A stretch of 64,000 nucleotides of DNA. It comes from Podospora pseudoanserina. Its lineage: Eukaryota; Ascomycota; Sordariomycetes; Sordariales; Podosporaceae. A program made the translations under genes and the position numbers. Positions 1-12,606 of the stretch are shown here, one piece after another (the first letter of the stretch is position 1; the number at the start of each line of letters is the position of its first letter). The notes beneath the pieces were generated by a model that was given only the letters and a program-made list of their open reading frames with translations, made no database searches and had not been told where the DNA came from. The stretch lies in the NCBI RefSeq assembly GCF_035222485.1, contig NC_085925.1, positions 3,906,001 through 3,970,000 of the forward strand, read 5' to 3'.

Positions 1-1270
1 GGTTCTTCCCTGCCAAGTTTAATCACCACGGATCCATCATCGAAACCAACCGCGATGCCCTGCTTGCCCTTCTGGTAGGCCACACACCAAGCTCTCTCAA
101 GCCCATAGTTGAGGGTTTGCTCATGACGGTAGGTGTTGGCGTTCCATATCCTCACGGTGCCCTGCAAGTTGGTATCAGCATCTGATCAAGCGAGAGATCT
201 CATCCAATAAACCTACATCTTCGGAACCAGAAATGATGATTGGAAGCTCGGGATGGTAGCACGCAAAAGAAACGTTATTTGTGTGGCCCTCAAGCGTCGC
301 AATCAAACTCTTGGTGGTGTAATCCCACACTTTCACCGTGCGCTATAGCAGCTCGTCAGTAAGATTGTCCAGTACCCAAGGACATCCAAACCTACGTCAT
401 CTGAGGTGGTAAGAAGGTAGGGCTTGTCGCTGTGAGGGTAGTAGTCGACATGGTTGACACCCTTGGTCTCGTGGGCTTCAAGTTGGAAGTTTGGTGTGGA
501 GGAACCCAAGCTCCAGATCTTGACCGTCCTGTCCAAGCAGGCCGAGGCGAAGGTGTTGGTGTCTTTCGGGTTGATGGCGAGGGACATGACATAGTCTGAA
601 AGCACGTCAGTCATTCTGTCGGCTTCATAATTGGCTCCCAAAACCTACGCGAGTTGCCCTCGAACACCCTGACGTTTTTCCACCCCTTCTCCCAGTCCCA
701 GAGCTTGATTGTCATGTCATCACTGGCCGTGAGAACAAAGGGCTGTGTTGGGTGAACGGCGATCGCACGGATGTAGTCGGGATGCGCCTCAAAGGTTGTG
801 ATCTTCTCGCTGGTGTTGTAGTTGTATACCCGAATTTGGCTGTCGTCCTCGGTCAGCTCTCTGCCCTACACCATACCACCCACGCAACCTCGGGTATGCC
901 ATACAAATCATCGGAACCACAGACAATCCAGTTCTTTCGCGCAACGAAGCGGCCAGCGCGCACTGGAACATCGGTAAGCTCGAAGGTCTTGACGACCTGT
1001 TGCGTCTCGTACGACCAAATGTAGACATGGCCGCTATAGAGGGTAGCTGTTCGAAATAGGGGTCAGTCTCGTGTCGTCTCGAGCGGAGGTCGCGCGAGGG
1101 CATACTCAAGATCCATGGCTCTGTCGGATGGAAGTCGATGCCTTTGACACGCTGTCGGCAAACTATGTCAGCAACATGGCGGTTGCGCGCCGGCCCCCCA
1201 TGGCCAGGGCTGGAGGGAGATCACGAACCTCAGAGCGAGCAAAGAGTTGGCGCTGTATGTTTAGAGACAT
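1..1270 (-). CDS. SEC27: Coatomer (COPI) beta-prime subunit, 3' part outside window
   Basis: WD40 subunit of the COPI coat, which drives retrograde Golgi-to-ER vesicle transport. The start at 1270 gives [14 protein letters not shown], close to the usual fungal N-terminus. Exon 1 is 1229-1270, exon 2 1106-1151 ([15 protein letters not shown]) and exon 3 begins at 1046 ([11 protein letters not shown]). Further on come the WD blades [20 protein letters not shown] and [20 protein letters not shown] around 400-600, and [13 protein letters not shown] at the left edge. Several more small introns interrupt the frame; I placed only the first three exons exactly. The family is usually about 850 residues, so only the N-terminal propeller is present. 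This is a conserved housekeeping gene and marks the non-cluster flank. Family identity is secure. Confidence 0.93.
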
Positions 1271-2521
1271 GTTAGCCGGTGTAATGAACGAGACACTCAA
1301 CCACAAGTATGGCAAAAAAAAGTTGCCAAGGGATCAGAGGCTGGACGAGCATGAGAGCGTCGTGAGCAGCCGCCAGTCGTGGTGCAAGACAGCGGATTGT
1401 ACGCAGGGGGACCTGGAGCTTGTGGCCAGATCATGGGTGACACAACCCGGCATTCAAGGGAGCGAAAGCAAATGTGCGACTTGCCTTGACGTCCAACCTC
1501 ATGTTGGGCAATGTGTATTATCTCGAGTCTCGGTGTGGGATGTTTGAGAAAGGAGCGGCTCGAGAGCTCGGGGGAGCTTGTTCGGCGGGGTGGATCGGTT
1601 CACGCTGCTTGACCGCAAAAGGGGAATCTCGAAATCGTCACAAGGAGGCAGCAGTTCGTCAATTATACGTCAGGCGACGGCAGTCGTGTAAATAAATCTG
1701 GCTGGAAGATGGTCGGGCCAGATGTCACTGCCACAGAGTGTGGGAAGCCAACGATAAGGGGGGGAATGGATGCCGTCGTTGTTTAAGTTGCCGGCCACGT
1801 ATCGAGAGGTTCTGGACGCAATTTCGCCGATGTGGTCTCAGCAGCAGCTGCAAGTGGGTGGGCTCCAATATTAGGTAAGGTTCAGGTTCGTGCTCCAGTC
1901 CATCTGGGGAACAGTTTGCAACCTAAAATTCCAGGCTAAAAGCGCACAGACCACGTTCGCTGTCAATGAAATGCCAAGGTCTCCAGCTGGCCTGAGTTCT
2001 TGACTGCAGCTGCTCCTCATCAAATTAACTTGGCAGTTCACGATAGCTTCAATTATGCCCAGCCGGCCATTTTCAATCGCCGCAATTTTTGGCCATGTAA
2101 TCCAACGGGGGACACTGCGGATAGGTACGCTACACTACCGTGGTATGGACCATTTAACATTACATATCTAGCTAGCTCACAGAACGCGAAGACGCAAGAC
2201 AGCAAGTGAACAAACAGCAAGTCAAGTACAAAACTAAGTCTTCGACATTTCTCCAAGATATGCTAGCTCTTACTTGTCTAGTAACCGAAACTCCCAATTA
2301 AAACACCAACCCGCTCTAAGAAGCATACTTTGTTATAACACGTATCATCATCAACCAATGCCAGAAAAAATACCAAACGCCGTGTCCATGTGTCCCGGGA
2401 TCGACTCCGCGATGTTCCCTTTCCGACGCTAAATGAACCCTTCGCTTTATCCCATCAAGGAGCCTTGACCATCAACGCCGTCAAATGACAAGAACGAACC
2501 GAAATTCAACACAGCACGACC
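1271..2521. other. Intergenic, no gene seen
   Basis: About 1.25 kb between the 5' end of the COPI gene and the 3' end of the mannitol dehydrogenase gene. Short open frames here have no recognisable domain and mostly overlap each other in opposite strands. It should contain the COPI promoter next to 1270 and the dehydrogenase 3' UTR near 2400-2521. Confidence 0.6.
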
Positions 2522-3842
2522 TTACTCCTCATTCGAATCGGCCTGGACACGCTTGACAATGTCGACCACCTGAGGGTAGAGCTTTTCATTTGGCTGCAAA
2601 CCGCAAACTTCCTGGACAACCTCTTCAGGCTTCTTCTCCTCCATGATTTTGGCAAGCTCAAACGACTCGTCGTCGCCCTCGACGTTCTGGAAGCGGAATG
2701 CCATCTCAGCAGCATCAAGTAGGGCTGAGCAATCCTTGCCGTTTTCCGCGAGCTCGGCAGCGGGGCCGATGAACCGCTCTTTTCGGCTCAGCTTCCGGAG
2801 CGGGGCACGACCCACACGCTCAACCGCATCCTCCAAGTGGGGGTTGCTGATGCGCCTAACAATCTTGTCGACGTACTGCTTCTGCTCCTCCTCGTCGATG
2901 CCGTGCTTCTCGGTGATGAGGTCAGCCGTCTCCTTAAGAGCGTTCTTGACCTCGTCCCGGATGTCCTTGTCTTGTAGGGCGTCGTACACGGTGCTCTTGC
3001 GGCGAGTGTAGCCGTAGTAGGCAGCAGTGGCGTGGCCAGTGTTGACAGTGTACAGCTTGCGCTCAATGAAGGGCTGGAGGTTGTCGACCCACTTGATGCC
3101 CTTGATGTCTGGGACGGCCCATTCCTTGAACGGGGTCTTCTCGACAACCCACTCATAGAACTTCTCAAGCTTCACATCGAGGCCGGCATCGGGGTCTTGG
3201 GCCGGGACGATGCGGTCAATGGCCGAGTTGGCAAAGGTCGCACGCTTGTCGTAATCCTCGAGGAGAGCGGGGTTGGTGTTCTCGGGAGACTTGATGAACT
3301 CGGCAAGAGTGTCGGTGGCGCCGATGGCGTTCTCGCAGGCAATGACAGCGGCGGGAGTCAGATCCGTTGAGCGGGCGGCGAGACCCTTGGCAATTACTGG
3401 GGCGAGGAACTTGAGGATGTTAGGGCCGACGGAGCAGGTGACAACGTCGGCCGTCGCGATCTCCTCGACCAAAGCCGCCTCATTTGACCTCGAGTTGATG
3501 GCCCGGTAGTTGGTGATGGTCTTCTCGGTGGTGCCCTCAGCGCCAACCTCGATCACCTTGTAGCTCTTGTGGGTGTTGAGCTTGCTGACGGTGGCATCGT
3601 TGACCTCGGCAAAGATGACTTCATACCCCGATTCGTGGAGGAAGCAAGCAACAAAGCCACGGCCTACACCAGCAACGTTAGCAACCGGTCTATGACGGCG
3701 GCACCGTTGAACACGGGAAGGCCACGGAAAGGCCACGGGATAGACACTGGACCGGTTCGGGATCGGGAATAGGGAGGGGACGCCACTTACCAATGTTTCC
3801 GGCGCCAAAGTGGACAGCCTTCTTGGGGGTATTTCTCTCCAT
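2522..3842 (-). CDS. mpdA: Mannitol-1-phosphate 5-dehydrogenase
   Basis: Cytosolic NAD-dependent enzyme interconverting fructose-6-phosphate and mannitol-1-phosphate, used for mannitol storage and stress protection. Exon 1 is 3791-3842 ([18 protein letters not shown]), the intron 3664-3790, and exon 2 2522-3663, joined in frame as [19 protein letters not shown]. The total is 397 residues against about 390 for the family. The N-terminal glycine-rich FGAGNIGRG loop is the Rossmann NAD site. The block containing [13 protein letters not shown] near the middle is typical of the polyol dehydrogenase C-terminal domain. A conserved primary-metabolism gene, not obviously linked to the later cluster. 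Confidence 0.95.
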
Positions 3843-6800
3843 GTTTACGGATATGTGTATGTATGTGGTGAAAAAGTAGTACGAGTGAGTGGAGAGGGAA
3901 GAGTGATCAGGGCAGCGGGGATGCAAAGATCAACAAGGTTTAGATCAAAGGTGGAAATAAAAAGTTGGATGATACGGCGAGGTGATGTCAAGTTTAAAGG
4001 GTTGAAGTTGAAGTGTCGGAGACTTTATGTTGTGGAGAGAGGATCTGCAGATGATGTCGATGGATTGCTGGATGCTATGGGGAAGATGGGGAGGGACGGT
4101 TTGGCACAACGAGGAAAGGCCATTTGCTTTATACTATCGTGAGATAGAAAGCGTCGGTGGGCTTTTGTGGACCTGAAGCTTGTGGTTTCCCTTTGGGGCC
4201 CCAGGGCCCATGGGCCTTGGATCCGTCAACCTACCTCTTCAGAGAGTGCTGGTGAAGGAACAAGGGCATCATTGATCGGTGGGTCCACAGTGACGGCTGT
4301 GTGGCTTGCGGTCGCTAAACGGAAGGACGGAGAGGGCAGGGTGCAGCCCGGGTGGCAGGCCTGCAGCTCCCCACCGTCCCAAAACAAGGTGCCCCCACTC
4401 TGCCTGTGACGAGGGGCGGCGGTGCACCACGTTCAATTCCCGCTCTTCCGTTTTGCCCGCCACGACCAAAACGCTGCTTCATCAAAAAATAAAGTAGGTA
4501 AGCATTCTTGCATGCTGTGACCAGCAGGCGACCCATCTGCTTTGCTTTGCTTTAATTATCTACCTACTGCGGTTGAAAACATCCATAGCAGAAAGGCGAA
4601 ACTAACAGCAGCTCTACGCTTAATCCCACTCACTGGTCACCATGGCCCACGAAAGACGTAAAGAGACTTCGGGGCCAGGGAAGCGCCAGCTCGATGACGA
4701 ACATCACTACTATTGAGCTCGATGTCAAATCTTAGCTAGGTCGGGTATCTTGAGCAGAATCTCGGTGTCCCAAACACCGCCGCAGCTCCCGAGACATGGC
4801 GCCTCCCCAACATGCAACGCATGCGAGCACCACGCAGGTAATCTGCATCTATGATAATACTCATACTAACAGTCCGACCATTTCTTGCTTCCGGCTCTCT
4901 ACCTGTCATCCTTCGGCGCCGGTCACGGAGGAGGTTGTCGTCACACCTCCTGCTGTGTTACCTGAGATTCCCGTCCGGTGTGTTTACACCAGGTTTGTTG
5001 TCGACCGTCACGGTGTTGAGATCTAAGCTCTACCTCAGCACCCTGCCCACACAATAATTAACACAGCAAAAGTAAGCTGACCCATGTGATGTTATAAACT
5101 ATGCCTCGAAAGTAAATCAAAAGGCATTTGAAATATTTATTAAGGCCTCTTCATTATCCTGAAAGGCGTATTAACAGGCCAATGGCTATTCTTTAAGGTG
5201 CAGCTCGCAATATAATATGAGCTAACCTATTCTCATGTCTCAATTTTTGTGGGCGGGGTCCTCAGCCGGAAGCCATTTTCACTGCTGCCAGGGCAAAAGG
5301 GTCCTGGCCTGCTGTGTAATCAGGATTCTCGATGAGGGGTAACATCCAGGGTCCATCAACCACCCTGCTCCTGTGCTGAACACCAAGCGCCGAGAGCTGC
5401 AAAAGCCGTTGTCGATCTCGCTCCATAACTGGTCCGGGCCTTCAGGGCTGCTGTAAGCGGCCCTTTGGGGAAACGAACACTTGCAGTCCCGGGTGGTGCC
5501 ACGATGAAATCGCTCGTTTAATTGTTTCGGATGGCAGTACTTGAGGCTCAATGTGTGCTATTCTCCGATTACAAGGGTTCAGTTCAACCGTTGGAAGAAG
5601 TCTCTTGCAGAACTCGACCTCGACATCATTCCTTCACCTCTAAATGGCGATTCGCTATGATGCCACGATGCTGACCAGACTTTCGTCATGTTGTATTGTA
5701 ACTTCGTCCCCTTCTGCCTTCTCTTTCTCCTGGTTTGATGTCGATCGTGGGACCGAAATCAGCGCGGTGACGTCGAAGCGCCCACAGCGATTGTTGATCT
5801 CTCTACAGTGTGAGTCTACGCACGCTGATAATGATGATGCGAGGCCTGCATCCGACGCCACTGCCCAGAGCCCAATTCTTCGAATGGAACGGTGAACAGT
5901 TGGCTTTCTGTCCGGCCCAGCCTGGTTTCCAAACGGACCGTAGTTGAAAAGGCCATAATCTCCGCCATCCACCCAGACTGTAACGGAGTCACAACGTCAC
6001 CGTGGCTGACGTGGGAGAAGGTCTGACGGAATCCCAGCCCTGGGATCGATCGAAGACAAAGAACAACCCAAAGAAACAAAGAGGACATGGACCCTTTTTT
6101 TTTCTTCAGTGCCCCACGCGCGATTGCTGGGTGCGGAGCCCAATCCACCTCCCCATCCGACCCACCTATGACGACACTGGTGGACCTATCTTATCGATAG
6201 GAGGTCTCGGCAGGGTTCAGGGTTTGCGGGACTTTGCGGGTTGTTGGTTTCTCTTTCGTGGACCGTGGTTGACAGACACGACACACCACAGACTAACTCC
6301 AAATCATTACCGGGCGCTGAACCCAACATCGCTGTTCAATCAGTTCAATCAGTTCAATCATCGCTATTTCACGGTCCATCAAAAGCCTACGCGAATTCGC
6401 ACAACCTTGTTCTCCCCTGGTTCCGTTCCTGGCCGATCAGCAGGTCCTGGGTTCCCTGGTGGCCGTTTCATGGCCCACGGCATTGGGCGGTTCGTTTCTG
6501 CTATTTTGATACGTCCTTTGTCGACAGCTTCGGGCCAACATCATGTCAGAACTCTTCACATGTGGCCCCGACTCGCCCAGACAGCCGCCATGCTTTTTCA
6601 CACATGAATGCATTTCTGACTTCTGTCATTAAAATAGGCAGGACCGAAGCCAATCCCTGGAACCGACAGGTGCCAAGTGGCCACCGCAAAACTGGCTCTC
6701 CTGTTCGTCTTTATTTTCGGCACTATGTTCGGTCCATCCCCGTCCTATCATCCCATTGCTGTCTACGAGTTTGATGATCTTGAGGGAAATATGTGCCCCA

Positions 6801-9800
6801 TCGTGCCGCCGGTAAACAATGTCAATCTAAGGGTCTGGGGGTTCCAGTTGCTACACTACACTGTGGTGTCTGGCGGAAAGTTATCTTGATTTCTCAAGAC
6901 CCGGCAAAGTCCCTTGCTCTTGGCCGGCTTCCTCTGCTCCGCACTGTGGGTTTCTCTTGCCCATTGAGGCCAATCATGGGAATTCCTCGAACTCCCATCC
7001 TGCCTCAAGCACGCCAAAGCTGGCACCGGTGCAGGGACTTGAAGATCTCTTCCTAATATTCCTTGTGCTGCAGAAAAATCATCTGATTTCGTCTGCGGCA
7101 TATGTTCGTCCCCTGCTGTGAGCCGTCACAGAGGTCGTTACCCCGCGTCGCGTAGGACAACTTTTGATCTATCACCATCGGTTCGGCCGTCGACAGTGCG
7201 AGGTCAGCGGCATCTTCCTCGGCTGTTTATCGTCAACTCAGAACAGGCATCGTCCCGACGTTGGCACCCTCCCTTTTGTCCCGATCATCAAACACATGCT
7301 ACCGTTTTCCCCCATCACAAGTTCCACCCTCTCCCTCCCGCATCAACAGGGTATCGTCAGCCCGCATGAATCAAGGTTCTGGTCTGACGAGCCGTGGATA
7401 GCTCTCTCATGGTGACAGGCGACCTCACTCTCAAGTCGATCAATGTCGGTGTAGTGCCATTGATGAGATGATACGGCGAGTCGGACCGCCACGTATCATT
7501 CTCCGCCGGTCCCGGGGGCGGCAGGGTTTCGGCGCAGGGGTCAGGCCGTTGTCGTCGGACTCGCATGCCACACAGCGGCGGCCGGTATCTGGGAAAACGG
7601 ATAACACGGAACCATCCTTGTACGCCGGCGATATCTTTTTCTTGTGGCTGTGCTGCGTCCATTTTTGTTGACAACAAGCTGCGTATCCTGGCTGTTGATC
7701 TGAGGATCAATCCACCTCGATCGATAGCTTGTCTAGACCGCCATAACACGAAATCGTGGTGATCCCAGAGATAGTATTGCGATATGAAGCCTCCTCGACT
7801 TCCAGGCATCTAGGAATCATGGTTCATCCCACCAGCACTGCAAACAGTTACGCGGCCCTTGAAAAACCTCCATCCACCCACATGTAACTGCTGACGACGT
7901 TGCTCGAAGCATTTACAAACGGGCCAACAACACCGTTCAGTCATGGCACCCACGTGCTCGACGCCCTGATGTTGATCAGCGCAATCTTGATAGGAGTGGA
8001 TCAATCTGCCAAAGGTGTGAGCGGCTCCACGGAAAATCGAACCACAATGACGAAGGTTCCCTTTTTCGGCATCCATCCACGCATAGTGTGGAGTGCTTTA
8101 ATGTCTCTGCTTGGTACCAAGCCAATGGGTTGTACCTGGCTTCCTACCACTGTTCCATCACTATTCACTCACTTGCTCGCCAATTCGTATAGCAGTTGCC
8201 CTGTGTATGCCCGCTCCTCGATGGGGTGGTGAGGCAGTCAATCATGCCTCGTAGTGATGAGAAGCGGTATGACTAAAGTTGATTCATGCTATCACTTACA
8301 CGGTCGAAGTACAGGGTTATACCTAAAGTGCTTTCTATGCACTTCAAAATCGTGGGGAAACATGAGGATCCATAACACCATTTGGATGGTCCAACCAAGA
8401 GCCCCATCGGCTTAAGCATGTTGCGGCGTTGGCATGATGTGAAACGACCTTCTTGAAGATAGTTACACGGTTAGCTAGCTACCCACGTACATCAGGGTCT
8501 TGATGAACAGGGAGCCATCCCTCATCACCCAACCACATTTGGAGCATTTCGCTGCTCCGAGGCATATTATGTGTACTGCCGATGCATGGTGTGTGGGCAT
8601 ATATATATTATTCGCGCCTCGCTAACACCAAACAGTTATTAAAGCCGCTGCGGCGGGAATGTCCCGACCAATGCCCTCACCTTTGGGATCCAACAAGAAG
8701 AACACACACAAACCAAGACGCCAAGGATCTTGTGCTTGGCTTGCTTGGCTCTTTTTTCTTAGCCACGAGATCCGCTTCACCGTTTTCTGCAATTGTTTCG
8801 TGCTTCGCTATTCGCTCTTTTGCGGGCGACTTGGCAATACAATTGCTCCTGGTGGAAACGGACGGGTAGGACGGCACCGTGTCTCCCTTTTCTGACCACA
8901 GGCTGGCTTGGGAACAGGTGTTTTGTTCTTATTCATTGTTTTCTTGATCCGATGAGCTTACATACCTACATGAGGGCTGTGTGATTTGTCTGTTGGTGCT
9001 TACATGGGTGGGAGAAGGTGATAAGGTATTTCCGTTTATTGTGGTTCACATGCTCCACATATAAAAGCGAACAAAGAACCGAGTTGGAAATGTATGAAAA
9101 ACGAAATGGGGCTGGAGATGGAATCATTTGAGTGCAACGTGGGGGTCAAACGGTCAAGAAGATGAAACCCATCTCGATTGATCGAGTGCTGTCAATAATG
9201 AATGTGAGAGATCACAAGCCCGCCGTGCTCAGCCGTGGTAGACATGTGAAGCAGGTAAGATAATGTAAGCAATATTGCACAGTCAGCGTGGCAGTGACTT
9301 GCTGGTCTCGTGGGGTATGAGGGGCTCGAGGGGGGAAATACCACCTTTTGATATTGGGAAGTTTTGGTGTCAAATTTCATGATATTGATAGGAAGTGTTG
9401 GAAGCGTTTAAATAGGTAGGTGAGTCGGGTTGGGGTTTCATTGACGGGTGATTATCCCTGGGGTTCGGACTTGGCTGCAAGGATGTGTTGGCGGATCTCG
9501 GAGCAGGTCGTCTTGAAGATCGATGGCGGCGTGGTGGGGATGAGGTTGGTAGAAGAGGCGGAAGTAGGTGATCAAAGCTTGTTTGGGTTGACTATGAAGG
9601 ATGTAGACTAGCATTGATGCCAACTCAAGGTAGAATAAACCTTACACTTGACCATCTAGGATGCATATATCGAGCATCAACAAAGTCGCAACATCGAAAC
9701 GCCTGTCTGAGACGGCATAACTAAAAGATGCTCCTTTTCGAAGAGGATGGTGAGCCAAATCAAGCGTTGTACCCACAACACCTTTCTCGAGGTGTCGACA

Positions 9801-10909
9801 ATATTTGCAAACCCCTTCTAGATAGGATCTGCGAACTCTTCATTCTGACGGCCATCTAAACTTTGGTAATAAATGACAATGTCGATTGTCTCTCGTGATT
9901 CCTCGCTAGGTGCTTATAGCCCCTCCCTTGTTGCATGTGCCCTCGTAACATGGTTTCACGTTGTTCGTCATCTGAGACAGAGCTTGTGACGAGGAAGAGG
10001 CCGTGGCTATAAGATCAATATTGACTAATGGAGAAGGAACAGGTCCGTTGAATGGGGACGGAGTCACATATACACAGGTACTCAGGAAGTCACCGTGTCG
10101 GTATCTCCAAACTTAACACTCCTCTCTCGTATCCATCAACCTACACTAGGCCCATGGATCCCATACATGAAGCAATTTAAATGTACTATTCATTGATGGA
10201 GGATAGGTCCACCTACCCAAAAATGCTCCCATGCCAGATTGACCACTAGTCCATGATAAGCAACCTCATTGTACGAAGATTCGAAATGAAGAAACAAAGT
10301 TTCTCGCGAATCCATTGTGTAAAAGTGATATTATAGAAAAACAGAATGGACCAATGCTCAAAGACAACGGGTGAGTCTTGTTTGCCAACACACGACACCG
10401 ACTGATGGGCCAGGGAGCGCATGAATGGAAGGTCTGGGGATCAGAGTTGATCTCAACCAGGCGGGCATTGGACTATTGATTCTTCTCAAATTGCTAACTA
10501 CCTGGCTGTGCCGGACATGGCTCACTTCCTCACAATCCTCTACAACAGCACTAAGGATAATCCCCAGCCTGGGCATTTATCCGAAACCATGGACCACAAC
10601 AACGTGGCGCCTTCTACCGAAGGCTTGTTCCCCTCCCAAGAAAGGCTTAATTCAAGTGGAATGGAGATTGGTTTTACCCCCTCCAGGCTGATTACGCCGC
10701 ATTACCCCACGATAATATATGGGCATGGGAGGCGACGCCTGACCGGCCGGGGGATTGGTGCATCTTGTGGTCTCTCACATCTGCCGATGGCGCGATGGGC
10801 CAGCTCATGGCTTGTTATTGATGAGCCGTGGCATAGAGTTGAATCCGAGGGCGACGTAATATGGGACCGGCTGCTTCCGAGGCTGGGGTGCAGTGATGAG
10901 GCACCTGGG
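3843..10909. other. Long gene-poor stretch
   Basis: About 7 kb in which I can support no gene. Open frames of 60-200 codons occur on both strands (for example 6002-6607 plus and 7357-7809 minus) but lack recognisable domains, signal peptides or plausible exon partners. A short AT-rich patch lies near 5050-5230. A tandem 9-base unit (AGTTCAATC, about three copies) lies near 6334-6361. The region could hold non-coding transcripts or fast-evolving orphan genes; neither is visible by eye. Confidence 0.5.
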
Positions 10910-10915
10910 TATAAA
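10910..10915 (+). promoter_or_regulatory. TATA box of the small secreted protein gene
   Basis: TATAAA in the context GGGTATAAAGG, 84-89 bases upstream of the start codon at 10999. Spacing fits a core promoter with a short 5' UTR. Based on motif and position only. Confidence 0.5.
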
Positions 10916-10998
10916 GGAGGGAAGATGACTGTGCTGGCTGATCCTGGATTCCGGACTTTTGGGGTTGTCGCATCTGGAAAAGCATTTGTCTAGTCGCC

Positions 10999-11707
10999 AT
11001 GTTCTCGACTTCGTTCCTCGTTCTTGCGTTGGCCGCAACAGGCCTAGGACAGGTCGTGGTACCAGAAGGGTATCGCAAGGTGTACATCACCTCGGCGGTC
11101 GACGCCAAGTTCGTTATTGTACCAAAGGCACCGTTGCCGGCGAAGGCTGGTACGGGTGTTGTCGTGTCAGTGTTTCCAACCCCCGCCTTAGAAAACACCG
11201 GAAGTTAACCAAATCTCCCTGCCATAGTCAGATCAGGAATGACAAGCCTGAACAACAGTGGTATCTCAAGGATGGTACCGGTGTTAGGATCCAATTGGCC
11301 GAAACCAACCTCTGCCTGGATGCCGGTGCAAAGAGTGCGTGTCGAGAGAGTCTGCCCACAAGAGAGAGAGCAAAGCTGATATCAAGAAACAGGTAACTGG
11401 AGAGATATGGGTACGCTCACCCTGAAGGAGTGCTCCGCTACCGAGCCGGCGCAGAAGTGGAACGTCATGGCAGATGGCCGCATCGCGTTGGAGGACTCAC
11501 CCCAGCCCCGTAGGCAACCTTTCTCCTTGACCAGAAAAGGAATCCAAGACAGAGGCTGATGACCAAACAGAACAATGCGTCGATCTGGTGTACATGCGCG
11601 CTACCCCCAACAACGCTGTCGGCTTGTATACCTGCGCGGGGCTCGGTAACACTGGCGCAAAGGATAAGGGCATCAACTGGCCGCTGGTCAACGCGACGGC
11701 TCCATGA
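10999..11707 (+). CDS. Small secreted ricin-B-lectin-like protein
   Basis: Exons 10999-11165, 11228-11334, 11393-11509 and 11571-11707 join in frame to give 175 residues. The N-terminus MFSTSFLVLALAATGLGQ is a clear signal peptide, so the product is secreted. The body has the small beta-trefoil look of ricin-B/CBM13 lectins. There are repeats ending in QxW-like elements (PEQQWYLKDG, PAQKWNVMADG), an LCLDAG strand and paired cysteines (ECSATE, QCVDL, YTCAGLG). The three introns are 58-62 bases. A sugar-binding or effector role is inference; the fold call is from motif pattern only. The start is fixed by the signal peptide and the TATA box just upstream. Confidence 0.72.
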
Positions 11708-12606
11708 AGAGTGTCGACAGTTCTCTCGTTGTCGGGTAGGTTGAGGTGACATACCTGTGCGAGTAAAGGCAGGTGGTTGAAAATGTGAAGCATAACCGGT
11801 AAAATTTCTTTCGAATACAGAGCATCAAGGATGCGTAGAAACTGGCCGCGAAACGTAAAATTCAGCTGGGGATTTCGGTGAGCAACCCCTTGATGTCCGC
11901 GTGACCTGGGCTTCTGCTGTTCAAACCTGAATTTTTAGGCTTTCCCCTTTGTGCTTCCATTGGCTTCTCCTTGCGGTTGCTGTTGTCATGAGATAGTACC
12001 TTGTTGACACCATATCGGAGGTTGTCGTGCGATTCCAAGGCAGGCAGGTAGGATATCAATTCATGTGTCTGTGTAGGCATTTCTCCCAGACTGAAGAACA
12101 GCAAGTCTTGAAGAAATGCGTGATCCAATGGACGATTGTGCCGCAGCGAGGGCTATGCAGTAGCCCCAGGGGAAAGAGATAAGCTACCTTGAGCTACAGC
12201 CAAGACCCCAGAGCCCGGCAGAGCTGAGCCATCAACACCAATCAGAAGAACGACTTCTCCCATTGATCGTGATAAGATAGGGGTGAAAGGTACCTGTGTG
12301 TATCGGAGAGCTCGCCGGTCCAGGAGGTGGTGCAACAACAAGACAAGCCCAGTGACGCAGTTGCTCGTTCCCTCGTCGACTTTCGCTTCGCCGTACTTTT
12401 CAACCAAACCAAACCATCAAATCCCCATTTCCATCCTCGCTCCCAGCATATTCTATTCTAGTTATCTCTTTTACACAACATTTCCTTTTCCCACTTACAG
12501 TCTTCTTGAACGCTCTTTGTACGGCCTTCAATTTGCTTGATTGCCCAAACCACCCCGTAATTCGAGAGCGCTCGTAGTAGCGCTCTCGAGCCCCAGGTTT
12601 CGTCTG
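11708..12606. other. Intergenic between secreted protein and protease
   Basis: About 900 bases without a supported gene. The last part is pyrimidine-rich (about 12400-12530), as in fungal promoters and 5' UTRs. It ends in a strong inverted repeat (12562-12589) before the protease start at 12607. Confidence 0.5.
12562..12589. repeat. Perfect 11-bp inverted repeat, 6-base loop
   Basis: TCGAGAGCGCT at 12562-12572 and its exact reverse complement AGCGCTCTCGA at 12579-12589, separated by CGTAGT. As RNA this is a stable hairpin ending 17 bases before the protease start codon. As DNA it is a possible dimeric factor site. Function unknown. Confidence 0.7.

Noticed and set aside
5050-5230. AT-rich patch as a RIP-damaged transposon
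   Set aside because: Too short, no terminal repeats and no transposase-like frame; I cannot support a mobile element.
6002-6607. 201-codon open frame on the plus strand
   Set aside because: No domain or signal sequence, low-complexity FFF stretch, overlapped by other frames of similar length; looks like chance in GC-balanced DNA.
7180-7190. TTCGGCCGT as a ninth operator copy
   Set aside because: One mismatch breaks the palindrome, and no gene is nearby.
7357-7809. 150-codon frame on the minus strand
   Set aside because: No recognisable motif and no exon partners; composition resembles a random frame.
10508-10993. 161-codon frame just before the secreted lectin-like gene
   Set aside because: Runs through the TATA box and into the start of the real gene; no homology-like features.
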